The translations under genes were made by a program, and so were the position numbers. From Mesorhizobium sp. B2-4-3 (GTDB lineage Bacteria > Pseudomonadota > Alphaproteobacteria > Rhizobiales > Rhizobiaceae), in NCBI RefSeq assembly GCF_006442815.1, contig NZ_VFVL01000003.1, positions 237,001 through 301,000 of the forward strand: DNA of 64,000 bases, given 5' to 3'. Below are positions 25,394-33,134 of this stretch, piece after piece. Position 1 is the stretch's first letter. The number at the start of each line of letters is the position of its first letter. The notes under the pieces are model-generated. The model did no database searches, had not been told where the DNA came from, and saw nothing but the letters and a program-made list of their open reading frames with translations.

Positions 25394-25457
25394 ATTCTTC
25401 CGCTCTCGAATTGTAGATGGCATAACTGCAATTTATTATTCCATTTTACGGAAGAAT
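25394..25457. promoter_or_regulatory. LysR operator region with two nested inverted repeats
   Basis: The inner site AATTGTAG (25409-25416), nine bases, CTGCAATT (25426-25433) is a 7-of-8 inverted repeat of LysR-box form. An outer perfect 9-bp inverted repeat, ATTCTTCCG (25394-25402) and CGGAAGAAT (25449-25457), brackets it; the right arm also holds the GGAAG ribosome-binding site of the LysR gene. Confidence 0.5.
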
Positions 25458-25458
25458 C

Positions 25459-26361
25459 ATGGACCGCCTTGATGCCATGTCGCTGTTCGTCGCCACCGTG
25501 GAGGGCGGCAGCCTTTCCGCTGCCGCGCGGCACGCCGGCGTGCCGCTGGCGACTGTCAGCCGCAAGCTCTCCGAACTGGAGAAGCACTTGAAGACGCGCC
25601 TGCTCAACCGCTCGACGCGGCGCCTGGCGCTGACCGATGCCGGCCAGTCCTATCTGGACGCCTGCCGCCGCATTCTCGACGAGGTGAGCGAGGCCGAGCG
25701 CTCCGCTGCCGGCGAATATTCGAGCCCGACGGGCGAGCTGGTCATCACCGCGCCGGTCGTCTTCGGCCGCCTGCATGTGCTGCCGGTAATCGTCGATTTT
25801 CTCGCCGTCTATCCGCAAGTGGATATCCGTCTGACCTTGTCGGACCGGATCACCCAGCTGGTCGAGGAGCATATCGATCTGGCCGTGCGCATCGGCGAGC
25901 TGCCGGATTCGGCCATGGTCGCAATCCGCGTCGGCTCGATCCGCCGCATCGTCTGTGCAAGCCCGGCCTATCTCGCCGGGCATGGCACGCCGGCGAAACC
26001 GCCCGAGCTCGCCGGCCACGACTGCATCACCTTCGAAGGTCTTGCCGGGCCGGCGGCATGGAGTTTCGGAACCGGCAAGTTGGAAACCATAGTGCCGGTC
26101 CGCTCACGCCTTCAGGTCAACACCGCCGAGGCGGCGATCGATGCCGCGATTGCCGGGCTTGGCCTGACGAAGGTGCTCTCTTACCAGGCCGATGCCGCGG
26201 TGCGCGCCGGCGCGCTGCGGCTGGTGCTGGAGCCGTTCGAGCCGCCGCCCTGGCCCGTCAGCCTCGTTCACGCCGGCCAGGGCCGGCTGCCGGTGAAGCT
26301 GCGCGCCTTCCTCGATTTCGCCGCGCCGCGTCTCAGGGAGCGGCTGGCGCGGTCACTCTAG
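25459..26361 (+). CDS. LysR-family regulator
   Basis: 300-aa LysR-type regulator of the large AaeR/DmlR-like group (MDRLDAMSLFVATVEGGSLSAAARHAGVPLATVSRKLSELE). The helix-turn-helix is at about 18-50. The effector domain (about 90-295) has the GELVITAPVVFGRLHVLPVIVDFLAVYPQVDIRL and DLAVRIGELPDSAMVAIRVG blocks of that group. It is divergent from the AhpD-like gene and presumably regulates it. The stop codon TAG is part of the downstream palindromic repeat. Confidence 0.92.
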   Translation: MDRLDAMSLFVATVEGGSLSAAARHAGVPLATVSRKLSELEKHLKTRLLNRSTRRLALTDAGQSYLDACRRILDEVSEAERSAAGEYSSPTGELVITAPVVFGRLHVLPVIVDFLAVYPQVDIRLTLSDRITQLVEEHIDLAVRIGELPDSAMVAIRVGSIRRIVCASPAYLAGHGTPAKPPELAGHDCITFEGLAGPAAWSFGTGKLETIVPVRSRLQVNTAEAAIDAAIAGLGLTKVLSYQADAAVRAGALRLVLEPFEPPPWPVSLVHAGQGRLPVKLRAFLDFAAPRLRERLARSL

Positions 26362-26474
26362 AGCATGATGCCGAAAAGTGTGGAGCGGTTTTCGGACGAC
26401 ATCATGCTCTATCTCTTTGATTTAGAGCCGGATTCAGATTTCAGGTCGGTTCGACCTGAAATCATCCGGCTCTA
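26356..26474. repeat. Composite RIME-like element (family B, copy 4), forward
   Basis: 119 bp made of two palindromes. The first runs GAGCATGATGCCGAAAAGTG to GACGACATCATGCTC, the second AGAGCCGGATTCAGATTTC to GAAATCATCCGGCTCT with the core CAGGTCGGTTCGACCTG. Reading base by base, it appears identical, in inverse orientation, to 50419-50537. It contributes the TAG stop of the preceding LysR gene. Confidence 0.9.
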
Positions 26475-26556
26475 GCGGCGGCACTCCACCACGGCGCCGT
26501 TTCCTTTTTGCCGCCGCTTGGTGTAACCAACGCACACTTCCTCACGGGCCCCTTGC

Positions 26557-27351
26557 ATGCTCATCATCCGCTCGCTGGCGTTCAACTTCGTCTTCTATCT
26601 CAGCCTGATCGTCCAGATGATCTTCTGGACGCCTTTCTATTTCCTGTCGCCGCGCCACCGCGCCTGGTTCGTGCCGAAATTCTGGTCGCGCACCTCGATG
26701 TGGCTCTATGACAAGATCGCCGCGACCAAGAGTGAGATCACGGGTGTCGAGAACCTGCCCGAAGGCTCTTTCATCCTGGCGCCGAAGCATCAGTCCTTCT
26801 GGGATGCGATAGCCTTCTTCCCCTATCTCGACGATGCGCTCTACATCCTGAAGCGCGAGCTGACCTGGATCCCCTTCTTCGGCTGGTACATCTTGAAGAT
26901 GCGCATGATCCCGGTCGATCGCGGCAGCCGCTCGAAGGCGCTGAAGGCGGTCGTTGCCGCGACGAGGCAGGAAATGGATCGCAATCCGCGCCAGCTCATC
27001 ATCTACCCCGAAGGCACCCGCCGCCCGCCGGGCGCCGAGCCGTCCTACAAATACGGCATTGTCGAGATCTATTCGCAACTGGGCGTGCCCGTGGTGCCGG
27101 TCGCCCATGTCGCCGGCCTCTACTGGCCGCGCCGCAAGTTCCTGCGCTATCCCGGCACCATCAAGGCCCGCTTCCTGCCGCCGATCCCGCCCGGTCTCGG
27201 CAAGGACGAATTCATGCAGCGGCTGATCGGCGAGACCGAAGCCGCCTGCGATCAGATGCTTGTCGAGGCAGCGCAGGCGCCGAACCCGCCGCCCATGCCG
27301 CCGACGGCGCTGAAGCGGCTGGCGGAGCTCGGCGTGGCCGCGAAGACCTGA
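26557..27351 (+). CDS. plsC: 1-acyl-sn-glycerol-3-phosphate acyltransferase (PlsC family)
   Basis: 264-aa membrane acyltransferase making phosphatidic acid from lysophosphatidic acid. One N-terminal helix (FNFVFYLSLIVQMIFWTPFYF) is followed by the acyltransferase motifs: HQSFWDA (H-x4-D, about 78-84), the block around KMRMIPVDRGS (motif II), YPEGTRR (motif III, about 150-156) and VPVVPVAH (motif IV). The usual NH of motif I reads KH. It is convergent with the LysE gene, 4 bp apart. Multiple plsC paralogues are common in rhizobia, so the acyl substrate is not certain. Confidence 0.9.
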   Translation: MLIIRSLAFNFVFYLSLIVQMIFWTPFYFLSPRHRAWFVPKFWSRTSMWLYDKIAATKSEITGVENLPEGSFILAPKHQSFWDAIAFFPYLDDALYILKRELTWIPFFGWYILKMRMIPVDRGSRSKALKAVVAATRQEMDRNPRQLIIYPEGTRRPPGAEPSYKYGIVEIYSQLGVPVVPVAHVAGLYWPRRKFLRYPGTIKARFLPPIPPGLGKDEFMQRLIGETEAACDQMLVEAAQAPNPPPMPPTALKRLAELGVAAKT

Positions 27352-27355
27352 TCGG

Positions 27356-27976
27356 CTACCGCAACGCCGCCAGCGCAGTGGTCAGCACGAGCGTGGCGGC
27401 AAACGCCAGATTGATGATCCGCGAGGCCAGCGGATGGCGCAGGAAGCGCGCGAAAGCCGTTCCGGCAAGCAGCCACGCGACATGGATGGCGACGATCATC
27501 GCGGCAAGCACCAGCAACTTCGCAGGACCGCCCAGCGCATGCACTTGCGATGAAGCGCCGGCGAAGACGGCGGCGATCGCCACATAGGCTTTCGGATTGG
27601 CGACGGCGAGCGTGAAGCCGCCGGCAAAGGTCGGACGTGCCGCTTGCCTTCCGCTTTCGGCCAGCGGCGGCGCCGTCGCAATCTTGAAAGCGAGATAAAG
27701 GATGTAGGCGGCCGAGAGGATGGTCAGAACCTTGGCCAGCTCAGGCATCGAAGCAAGCATGCCGACGATGCCGGCCGCCACGACCAACAGCACGGCGATC
27801 GTTCCAAGCACGAGCCCTGACGCGTAGCCCAGCGAGGAACGCAGGCCGAACGCCGCTCCGACGGCTGTGACACTGATGGTCGATGGCCCTGGGCTGCCCA
27901 TGACGACAGTTGCTGCCACGATCAGCGCCAGCAATTGCTGCCAAGGCTGCGCCTCAGCCAGAACGCCACCAGCCAT
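27356..27976 (-). CDS. LysE/RhtB-family amino-acid exporter
   Basis: 206-aa inner-membrane protein with six predicted helices. The conserved N-terminal GSPGPSTISVTAVGAAFGLRSSLGYASGLVLG (about 27-58) and the central FTLAVANPKAYVAIAAVFAG (about 121-140) are family signatures. Members export amino acids such as lysine, threonine or homoserine. It is preceded by the hairpin element at 28064. No regulator is adjacent. Confidence 0.88.
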   Translation of the reverse strand: MAGGVLAEAQPWQQLLALIVAATVVMGSPGPSTISVTAVGAAFGLRSSLGYASGLVLGTIAVLLVVAAGIVGMLASMPELAKVLTILSAAYILYLAFKIATAPPLAESGRQAARPTFAGGFTLAVANPKAYVAIAAVFAGASSQVHALGGPAKLLVLAAMIVAIHVAWLLAGTAFARFLRHPLASRIINLAFAATLVLTTALAALR

Positions 27977-28063
27977 GCCGAAACTCTCCTGCCGCGATGC
28001 GACAGGATTTACGAAAGATTGGTCATGGCCGTCTTGGACGATCGTGCACGACGCCCACGGCGT

Positions 28064-28209
28064 TAAGGCGCGCTGAGATTCAGGTCAGGCCGAGTCGAAA
28101 ATGGTGGGTTCCGAGAACCGGAGCGGAGCGTACTTATGTACGTGAGCACCGGAAGCGCAGGAAGCTGCCATTTTGCAGACCGGCCTCACCCGAAGATCAA
28201 CACGCCTTA
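28064..28209. repeat. Long covarying hairpin element (family A, copy 2)
   Basis: About 146 bp. The core is the same as in copy 1, with apex CGTACTTATGTACG. Arms AAAATGG and CCATTTT replace the GAACG/CGTTC pair of copy 1, preserving complementarity. The outermost TAAGGCG (28064-28070) pairs with CGCCTTA (28203-28209), which contains the TAA stop of the aldo/keto reductase gene on the minus strand. Confidence 0.85.
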
Positions 28210-29154
28210 GGCGCTGGCGCGGTCCAGCGCCCCAATGTCGTCGGCCGAAAGCTTGAGCGACGCGGCGCGGATCAAACTGTCCATTTGGGCGGGCGTCGTG
28301 GCGCTGGCGATCGGCGCGGCAACGCCCGGCCGCGCGATGATCCAGGCCAGCGCCACCTCCGCCTGCTTGGCCGAATGACGCTCTGCCAGGGCGTCGAGAG
28401 CGGACAGGATGCGCATGCCGCGCTCGTTGAGATATTCGGCGACGTCTTCGCCGCGCGCGCTTTGCCCGAGATCGGCCTTGCTGCGGTATTTGCCGCTCAG
28501 GAATCCCTTGGCCAGGCTGAAATAGGTGATGACGCCGATATCCTCGGCCTTGCAGAGGTCGAGCAGCGGTCCGTCGAGCGACGAGCGGTCGTACAAATTG
28601 TATTCAGGCTGCAGCACCTCGTAGCGCGGCAGGCTGCGCAGGCTGGCGACGTCGAGCGCCGCGCGCAACTGCCCGGCATCGAGATTGGAGCCGCCGGGAT
28701 AGCGGATCTTGCCCTTTTCGAGCAGCCGCTGATAGGCGCCGAGCGTTTCCTCGTAAGGCGTCGCCGGATCCGGCCAATGCGATAGATAGAGATCGATGAC
28801 ATCGGTCTGCAGCCGCTTCAGCGACGCGTCGACCGCCTTTTCGATATAGGCCGCGGAAAGGTCGCGCTTGCCCTGGCCCATGTCGGAACCGACCTTGGTG
28901 ATGATGACGACCTTATCGCGGTTGCCGCGGCTCTTCATCCAGTTGCCGATGATCGTTTCCGATTCGCCGCCCTTGTTGCCGGGAACCCAGCGCGAATAGG
29001 CATCGGCCGTGTCGATGGCGTTCAGGCCGGCGCCGACGAACCGGTCGAGCAGGTCGAAGGAGGTCTTCTCGTCGGCGGTCCAGCCAAAGACGTTGCCGCC
29101 CAGGACCAGAGGCGCGATGGAAAGGTCGGTGCGACCGAGACGGCGTTTCTGCAA
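28207..29154 (-). CDS. Aldo/keto reductase
   Basis: 315-aa NADPH-dependent (beta/alpha)8 oxidoreductase. The tetrad is visible as NAIDTADAY (Asp and Tyr, about 45-53), VVIITKVGS (Lys, about 77) and DLYLSHWPDP (His, about 122). The C-terminal AWIIARPGVAAPIASATTPAQMDSL is the coenzyme-binding loop of the general YhdN/AKR11-like group. The start appears to be TTG (29152-29154), with GGAGAT at a proper distance upstream and MQKRRLGRTDLSIAPLVLGGN as the family N-terminus. Substrate unknown. Confidence 0.9.
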   Translation of the reverse strand: MQKRRLGRTDLSIAPLVLGGNVFGWTADEKTSFDLLDRFVGAGLNAIDTADAYSRWVPGNKGGESETIIGNWMKSRGNRDKVVIITKVGSDMGQGKRDLSAAYIEKAVDASLKRLQTDVIDLYLSHWPDPATPYEETLGAYQRLLEKGKIRYPGGSNLDAGQLRAALDVASLRSLPRYEVLQPEYNLYDRSSLDGPLLDLCKAEDIGVITYFSLAKGFLSGKYRSKADLGQSARGEDVAEYLNERGMRILSALDALAERHSAKQAEVALAWIIARPGVAAPIASATTPAQMDSLIRAASLKLSADDIGALDRASA

Positions 29155-29261
29155 GACTGATCTCCGTGGTGCTGGAAAGGGCTTGATGCCCAGGGATGGG
29201 GTTGCCGCTAAGCTAGGTCGTGCCCGGCCGAGGTCAAAGGCATGGTTTTGCTTTTTGATCG

Positions 29262-29312
29262 GACCAGAGCCAATTCCAGCAAAAGTGGGTAGCGGTTAGG
29301 CTCGGCGGCTTC
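29262..29312. repeat. Decayed RIME-like fragment (family B, copy 5)
   Basis: AGAGCCAATTCCAGCAAAAG followed by TGGGTAGCGGTTAGGCT recalls the AAAGTGGGAACCGGTTT core of the other copies but lacks a good right arm. It lies in the 237-bp gap 29155-29391, which holds no gene I can support. Confidence 0.35.
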
Positions 29313-29391
29313 GCCGTGGCCTTGCGTCCGGAATTGCGTAAAGACAAAAAGACAGAGCATTGCGGCGATCTTTTTTCGCCGGAAATACTCT

Positions 29392-29913
29392 TCACGAAGA
29401 CGCGACCTGACGGCCCACCTCCTCCAGCCAATGGTCGCGGATGCCGAGTGCCTTGAGATGCTCGAGCGTGCTCAGCACATAGTCCTCGTTCTTGCCGGAC
29501 CGACCGGTGGCGCCGCGAACGATTTTTGCCGCGTGACCGGCGTCGAGCGCGCCGGCATATTGCTCATGCTGCCGGTCGACGATGTAGGCGACCGCCTCGA
29601 CCGAACCGCCGCCATTCAGCCGGATGTCGAGCATGCGTTCGAGATAGACGCTGGTCACCAGCTCGCGTTCGCGCAGGTAGGAAAGCACCTCGTCGCGCAA
29701 ATTGCCGGGAACACGGTATGCCAGGCCGATGCAGGAGCCGCCCCGGTCGAGGCCGAGCACCAGGCCCGGCCGGGTGCGTGTGCCGCGATGCACGAAGGAA
29801 TAGACGCAAAGCGAGCGGCGATAGCCGTAAAGCCGGGCCCGACGCGTCTCGATATGGGCAAATCCGGGCCGCCAGATCAGCGACCCATAGCCAAAAACCC
29901 AAAAATCGCCCAT
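29392..29913 (-). CDS. chaC: Glutathione-specific gamma-glutamylcyclotransferase ChaC
   Basis: 173-aa cytosolic enzyme that cleaves glutathione to 5-oxoproline and Cys-Gly. The N-terminal FGYGSLIWRPGF (about 7-18) is the substrate-binding GYGSLIW signature, and GLAYRVP (about 62-68) with the following glutamates in LRERELVTSVYLER provides the catalytic acid. Length matches bacterial ChaC. It is divergent from the DUF2125 gene; this pairing beside tyrC/hisC/metX is common in rhizobia. Confidence 0.9.
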   Translation of the reverse strand: MGDFWVFGYGSLIWRPGFAHIETRRARLYGYRRSLCVYSFVHRGTRTRPGLVLGLDRGGSCIGLAYRVPGNLRDEVLSYLRERELVTSVYLERMLDIRLNGGGSVEAVAYIVDRQHEQYAGALDAGHAAKIVRGATGRSGKNEDYVLSTLEHLKALGIRDHWLEEVGRQVASS

Positions 29914-30038
29914 ATCGCCAAGCCTGATCGCATTCGAGTGAACGACACCGCACCGCCAAGGTGCTTCATCTGTCGCCCGCTTGTCTGCGTGAGAGTGAAT
30001 GCCCGCTCGCTGGATGAGGGGTTAACGAGAGCCGCAGC

Positions 30039-31037
30039 ATGACGTCAAGTGACGAGCGATCGCCCAAACCTCGCCGCCGGCTGTTCTGGCTTGCCGCACT
30101 CATCCTCGTGCTGTTCGCCATTTACAGCGGCGGCTGGTTCTATCTCGCCGACAGGCTCAAGGCCGAGGCCGACCAGGCGGTAGCGAGGCTGGGCAGCAAA
30201 GGGATCGCCGCCGGCTGCGCCAACTTCGCCGTCAGCGGCTATCCGATGAGCTTCACGGTCTCCTGCGACAACATCGCCTACGAGGACGACGCCCGGAAGG
30301 TCGCCGCCTCCACCGGAAGCTTCAATGCCGTCGCCGGGATCACCGGACCCTTGTCGCCGGTCGCCGATCTGCGCGGGCCGCTGCGGACGATGGCGCCCGG
30401 CATGCCGCCGCTCTGGATCGACTGGGACCGGTTGCAGGCCAATGTCAAAGTGTGGTGGCCGCTGCCAAGGAGCGTTTCGCTGCGGGCCGAAGGCCTGAAC
30501 GGTCAGACCGATCCGCAAGACGATACGGATCCGATGCAATTGTTCAGCGCCGGCAAGGCGGACGGCCAGTTGCGGCCGTCCGGCCAGGACGTCAATTATG
30601 TCGGCAGCTTCGGCGACCTGGAGATCAACGCGGATGCTATCGACGGGCGCGTGCTGCCGGCGCTGGACGGCAGCGGCGACGTGACGCTGAAGAACGGCGT
30701 GGCCTTGATCGCGGCACCGCCTAAAAGCCTGCGCGGCCAATCGATCGACATCGCCAAGCTCGACCTGTCGTCGGGAACCGCGCGCATCACGGTGTCCGGA
30801 CCGGTCTCCGTCGACGCGGAAGGCCTGATCGACGCAAGCCTGACGATCAAGCTCAAGGACCCCAAGGCGGTGGCGGCCATCCTTGGCGGTGCCATGCCGG
30901 AGCACAAAAGCGAAATCGACCAGGGCTTTGCCGCCATCGCCATGCTTGGCAAGGAACCGTCCTTGCCGCTCAGGATCGTCAAGGGCAAGGCCTCGCTGGG
31001 CTTCATCCCGCTCGGCAAGATCAAGCCGCTTGAATAG
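30039..31037 (+). CDS. DUF2125-domain envelope protein
   Basis: 332-aa protein of unknown function, conserved in alphaproteobacteria. One N-terminal membrane helix (LFWLAALILVLFAIYSGGWFYLA, about 15-37) is followed by a periplasmic beta-rich DUF2125 domain (GIAAGCANFAVSGYPMSFTVSCDNIAYED; the two cysteines about 17 residues apart could form a disulfide). The stop codon TAG leads straight into a family-B palindrome. Function unknown. Confidence 0.85.
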   Translation: MTSSDERSPKPRRRLFWLAALILVLFAIYSGGWFYLADRLKAEADQAVARLGSKGIAAGCANFAVSGYPMSFTVSCDNIAYEDDARKVAASTGSFNAVAGITGPLSPVADLRGPLRTMAPGMPPLWIDWDRLQANVKVWWPLPRSVSLRAEGLNGQTDPQDDTDPMQLFSAGKADGQLRPSGQDVNYVGSFGDLEINADAIDGRVLPALDGSGDVTLKNGVALIAAPPKSLRGQSIDIAKLDLSSGTARITVSGPVSVDAEGLIDASLTIKLKDPKAVAAILGGAMPEHKSEIDQGFAAIAMLGKEPSLPLRIVKGKASLGFIPLGKIKPLE

Positions 31038-31104
31038 AGCATGGTCCCGAACCGAAGGTCCGCGTAGCAAAAAATTGGGCACCGGTTTTCGGGTAAGACC
31101 ATGC
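31037..31104. repeat. RIME-like palindrome (family B, copy 6)
   Basis: GAGCATGGTCCCGAACCGAAG to the complementary GGTAAGACCATGC, between the DUF2125 stop and the kinase start. It has a longer middle (CGCGTAGCAAAAAATTGGGC) than the other copies, like copy 7. Confidence 0.7.
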
Positions 31105-31127
31105 CGGCTAAGAAGAGTAACACGGCG

Positions 31128-32072
31128 ATGGCACAGCCGGTCAGACTGCTCAGCGTCGGCGCCTTCACCCTCGACACGATCCTTCGCGTCGAAACGCTGC
31201 CCGCGCATCAAGGCAAGTTCATCGCCAGCGACGGCGTCCAGATCGCCTCCGGCATGGCGACGAGCGCCGCCTGCGCCGCACGGCGCCTCGGCGCCCAGGT
31301 CTCGCTATGGGCGAGCGCGGGCGACGACCCGGTCGGCGACCAGCTGATCGCCGACATCGAGGTCGAAGGCGTCGACTGCAGCCTCATCCGTCGCGTCGCC
31401 GGCGCGCGGTCGGCGCTGGCGGCGATCCTGGTGGATGCGCATGGCGAGCGCGTCATCGTCCCCTTCTACGACAAAAAGGCGCAAGCCGATCCCGAGGCGC
31501 TGCCGCTAGCCGACCTCTCCGCTTTCGATGCGGTGCTGGTGGATGTCCGCTGGCCGGGGGCCGCGGCGCTTGCTCTGAGCGCAGCCAGATCGATCGGCCG
31601 CCCGGCGATCCTGGATGCCGACACCGCGCCCGTCGAGGTGCTGGAGCGGCTCCTGCCCTTGGCCTCGCACATCGTCGCCTCGGAGCCGGCAGCGCGCATC
31701 GTCTGCGGCCACGCGCTCGACCCCGAAAGCGCCTGCGCCGACCTTGCCTCGCGCACCGATGCCTTCGTCGCGGTGACCGGCGGCGCCGCCGGCACCTGGT
31801 GGCATGACCGGGCGACCGGGCGCGTGCGCCATGTCGAGACGCCGAGGGTCAAGGCGATTGATACGCTCGCCGCGGGCGACGTCTTCCATGGCGCCTTCGC
31901 CGTCGGCCTCGCCGAGGCCATGCGCATGGAGGAAGCCCTGCGCTTCGCCAGCGCCGCCGCGGCGCTCAAATGCCGGCGCTTCGGCGGCCGCCTCGGCGCG
32001 CCGGATCGGGCTGAGACGATGGCGATGATGGCGGCGCACTGGCCGGCATCCCAAGAAGGCAAAGGGAGCTGA
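31128..32072 (+). CDS. PfkB-family carbohydrate kinase
   Basis: 314-aa ribokinase-fold sugar kinase from MAQPVRLLSVGAFTLDTILRV. The N-terminal GAFTLD and GGx-type substrate region (DGVQIASGMATSAACAARRLGAQ) and the C-terminal DTLAAGDVFHGAFA (about 244-257) with the catalytic Asp are present. The usual GAGD anion hole reads AAGD. The ATG at 31101 is in frame but is part of the palindromic repeat, so I prefer 31128. Its TGA stop lies inside the hairpin element at 32061. Substrate not evident. Confidence 0.85.
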   Translation: MAQPVRLLSVGAFTLDTILRVETLPAHQGKFIASDGVQIASGMATSAACAARRLGAQVSLWASAGDDPVGDQLIADIEVEGVDCSLIRRVAGARSALAAILVDAHGERVIVPFYDKKAQADPEALPLADLSAFDAVLVDVRWPGAAALALSAARSIGRPAILDADTAPVEVLERLLPLASHIVASEPAARIVCGHALDPESACADLASRTDAFVAVTGGAAGTWWHDRATGRVRHVETPRVKAIDTLAAGDVFHGAFAVGLAEAMRMEEALRFASAAAALKCRRFGGRLGAPDRAETMAMMAAHWPASQEGKGS

Positions 32073-32204
32073 GATTCAGGTCAGGCCGAGTCGAAAATGG
32101 CGGATTTCGAGAACCGGAGCGGAGCGTACTTTTCGTACGTGAGCACCGGAAGCGCAGAAAGCCGTCATTTGCAGGCCGGCCTCACCTGAATATCAGTTCC
32201 CTTT
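32061..32204. repeat. Long covarying hairpin element (family A, copy 3)
   Basis: About 144 bp between convergent genes. The outer arms 32061-32081 and 32184-32204 pair at 19 of 21 positions. The core and apex CGTACTTTTCGTACG are shared with copies 1 and 2, with AAATG/CATTT arms. It contains both the TGA stop of the kinase (32070-32072) and the TGA stop of tyrC on the other strand (32193-32195), so it probably acts as a bidirectional 3'-end structure. Confidence 0.87.
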
Positions 32205-33128
32205 GGGGTGCTCGACCGCCTGCCGGCCAAAGTCCGGCACATCAATGTCCTGGCCGGCCTCGATGATCGAGCGGCGGATGGCGCGGGTGCGAGTGAAGAG
32301 GTCGAACAGCTTTTCGCCGTCGCCCCAGCGGATCGCCCGCTGCAGCGAGGCCAGGTCCTCCGAGAAACGCGCCAGCATCTCCAGGATGGCGTCCTTGTTG
32401 TGCAGGCACACGTCCCGCCACATGGTCGGGTCGGAAGCGGCAAGGCGGGTGAAGTCGCGGAAACCGGAAGCGGAATATTTGATGACTTCGCTCTTGGTCA
32501 CCGCTTCCAAATCGTCCGCCGTGCCGACGATGTTGTAGGCGATGATGTGCGGCAGGTGCGACACGATCGCCAAGGTCATGTCGTGATGCTGCGGGTCCAT
32601 CGTGTCGATGTTGGAACCGCAGCGCCGCCAGAATTCCGAAAGCGTCTCGAGCGCGGCGGGATCGGTGCCCGGCAGCGGCGTGAAGATGCACCAGCGGTTC
32701 TCGAAGAGATCGGCAAAGCCCGCATCGGGTCCGGACTTTTCCGTGCCGGCCAGCGGATGTCCGGGGATAAAGTGCACGCCTTCCGGCACATGCGGCTCAA
32801 TCTGCGCGATCACCGAGGCCTTGGTCGAGCCGACATCGGTGAGGATGGCGCCCTTCTTCAGCGCCGACGCGATCTCGGCCGCTACCTCGCCGGACGAGCC
32901 GACCGGCACCGAGACGATGACGAGGTCGGCGTCACGCACCGCTTCGCTGGCGTCTGTGCCGTAGGAGTCGCCAAGGCCAAGCTCCTCGGCGCGCTTCAGC
33001 GTCGATGCGCTGCGCGTCGCGATGGCGATATGGCGCGCCAGGCTCTCGCGGCGGATGACGCGAGCGAGCGACGAGCCGATCAGGCCGATGCCGACCAGCG
33101 CTATTTTCTCGAACATCGGTGATGTCAT
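32193..33128 (-). CDS. tyrC: Prephenate/arogenate dehydrogenase
   Basis: 311-aa NAD(P)-dependent enzyme of tyrosine synthesis. The Rossmann motif ALVGIGLIGSSLA (about 9-21) is followed by TDVGSTK (about 95-101), the HFIPGHPLAGTEKSG substrate block (about 118-132, with the catalytic His) and the C-terminal helical dimerisation domain (LAIVSHLPHIIAYNIV; FRDFTRLAASDPTMWRDV). It has no ACT domain, so it is the cyclohexadienyl-dehydrogenase type. It is co-oriented with and 6 bp downstream of hisC, the usual alphaproteobacterial tyrosine operon. Confidence 0.93.
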   Translation of the reverse strand: MTSPMFEKIALVGIGLIGSSLARVIRRESLARHIAIATRSASTLKRAEELGLGDSYGTDASEAVRDADLVIVSVPVGSSGEVAAEIASALKKGAILTDVGSTKASVIAQIEPHVPEGVHFIPGHPLAGTEKSGPDAGFADLFENRWCIFTPLPGTDPAALETLSEFWRRCGSNIDTMDPQHHDMTLAIVSHLPHIIAYNIVGTADDLEAVTKSEVIKYSASGFRDFTRLAASDPTMWRDVCLHNKDAILEMLARFSEDLASLQRAIRWGDGEKLFDLFTRTRAIRRSIIEAGQDIDVPDFGRQAVEHPKGN

Positions 33129-33134
33129 GGTGTT

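Noticed and set aside
31101..31127. ATG at 31101 as kinase start
   Set aside because: The codon is the terminal CATGC of a palindromic repeat; the family N-terminus fits MAQPVRLLSVGAFTLD at 31128. Not excluded.
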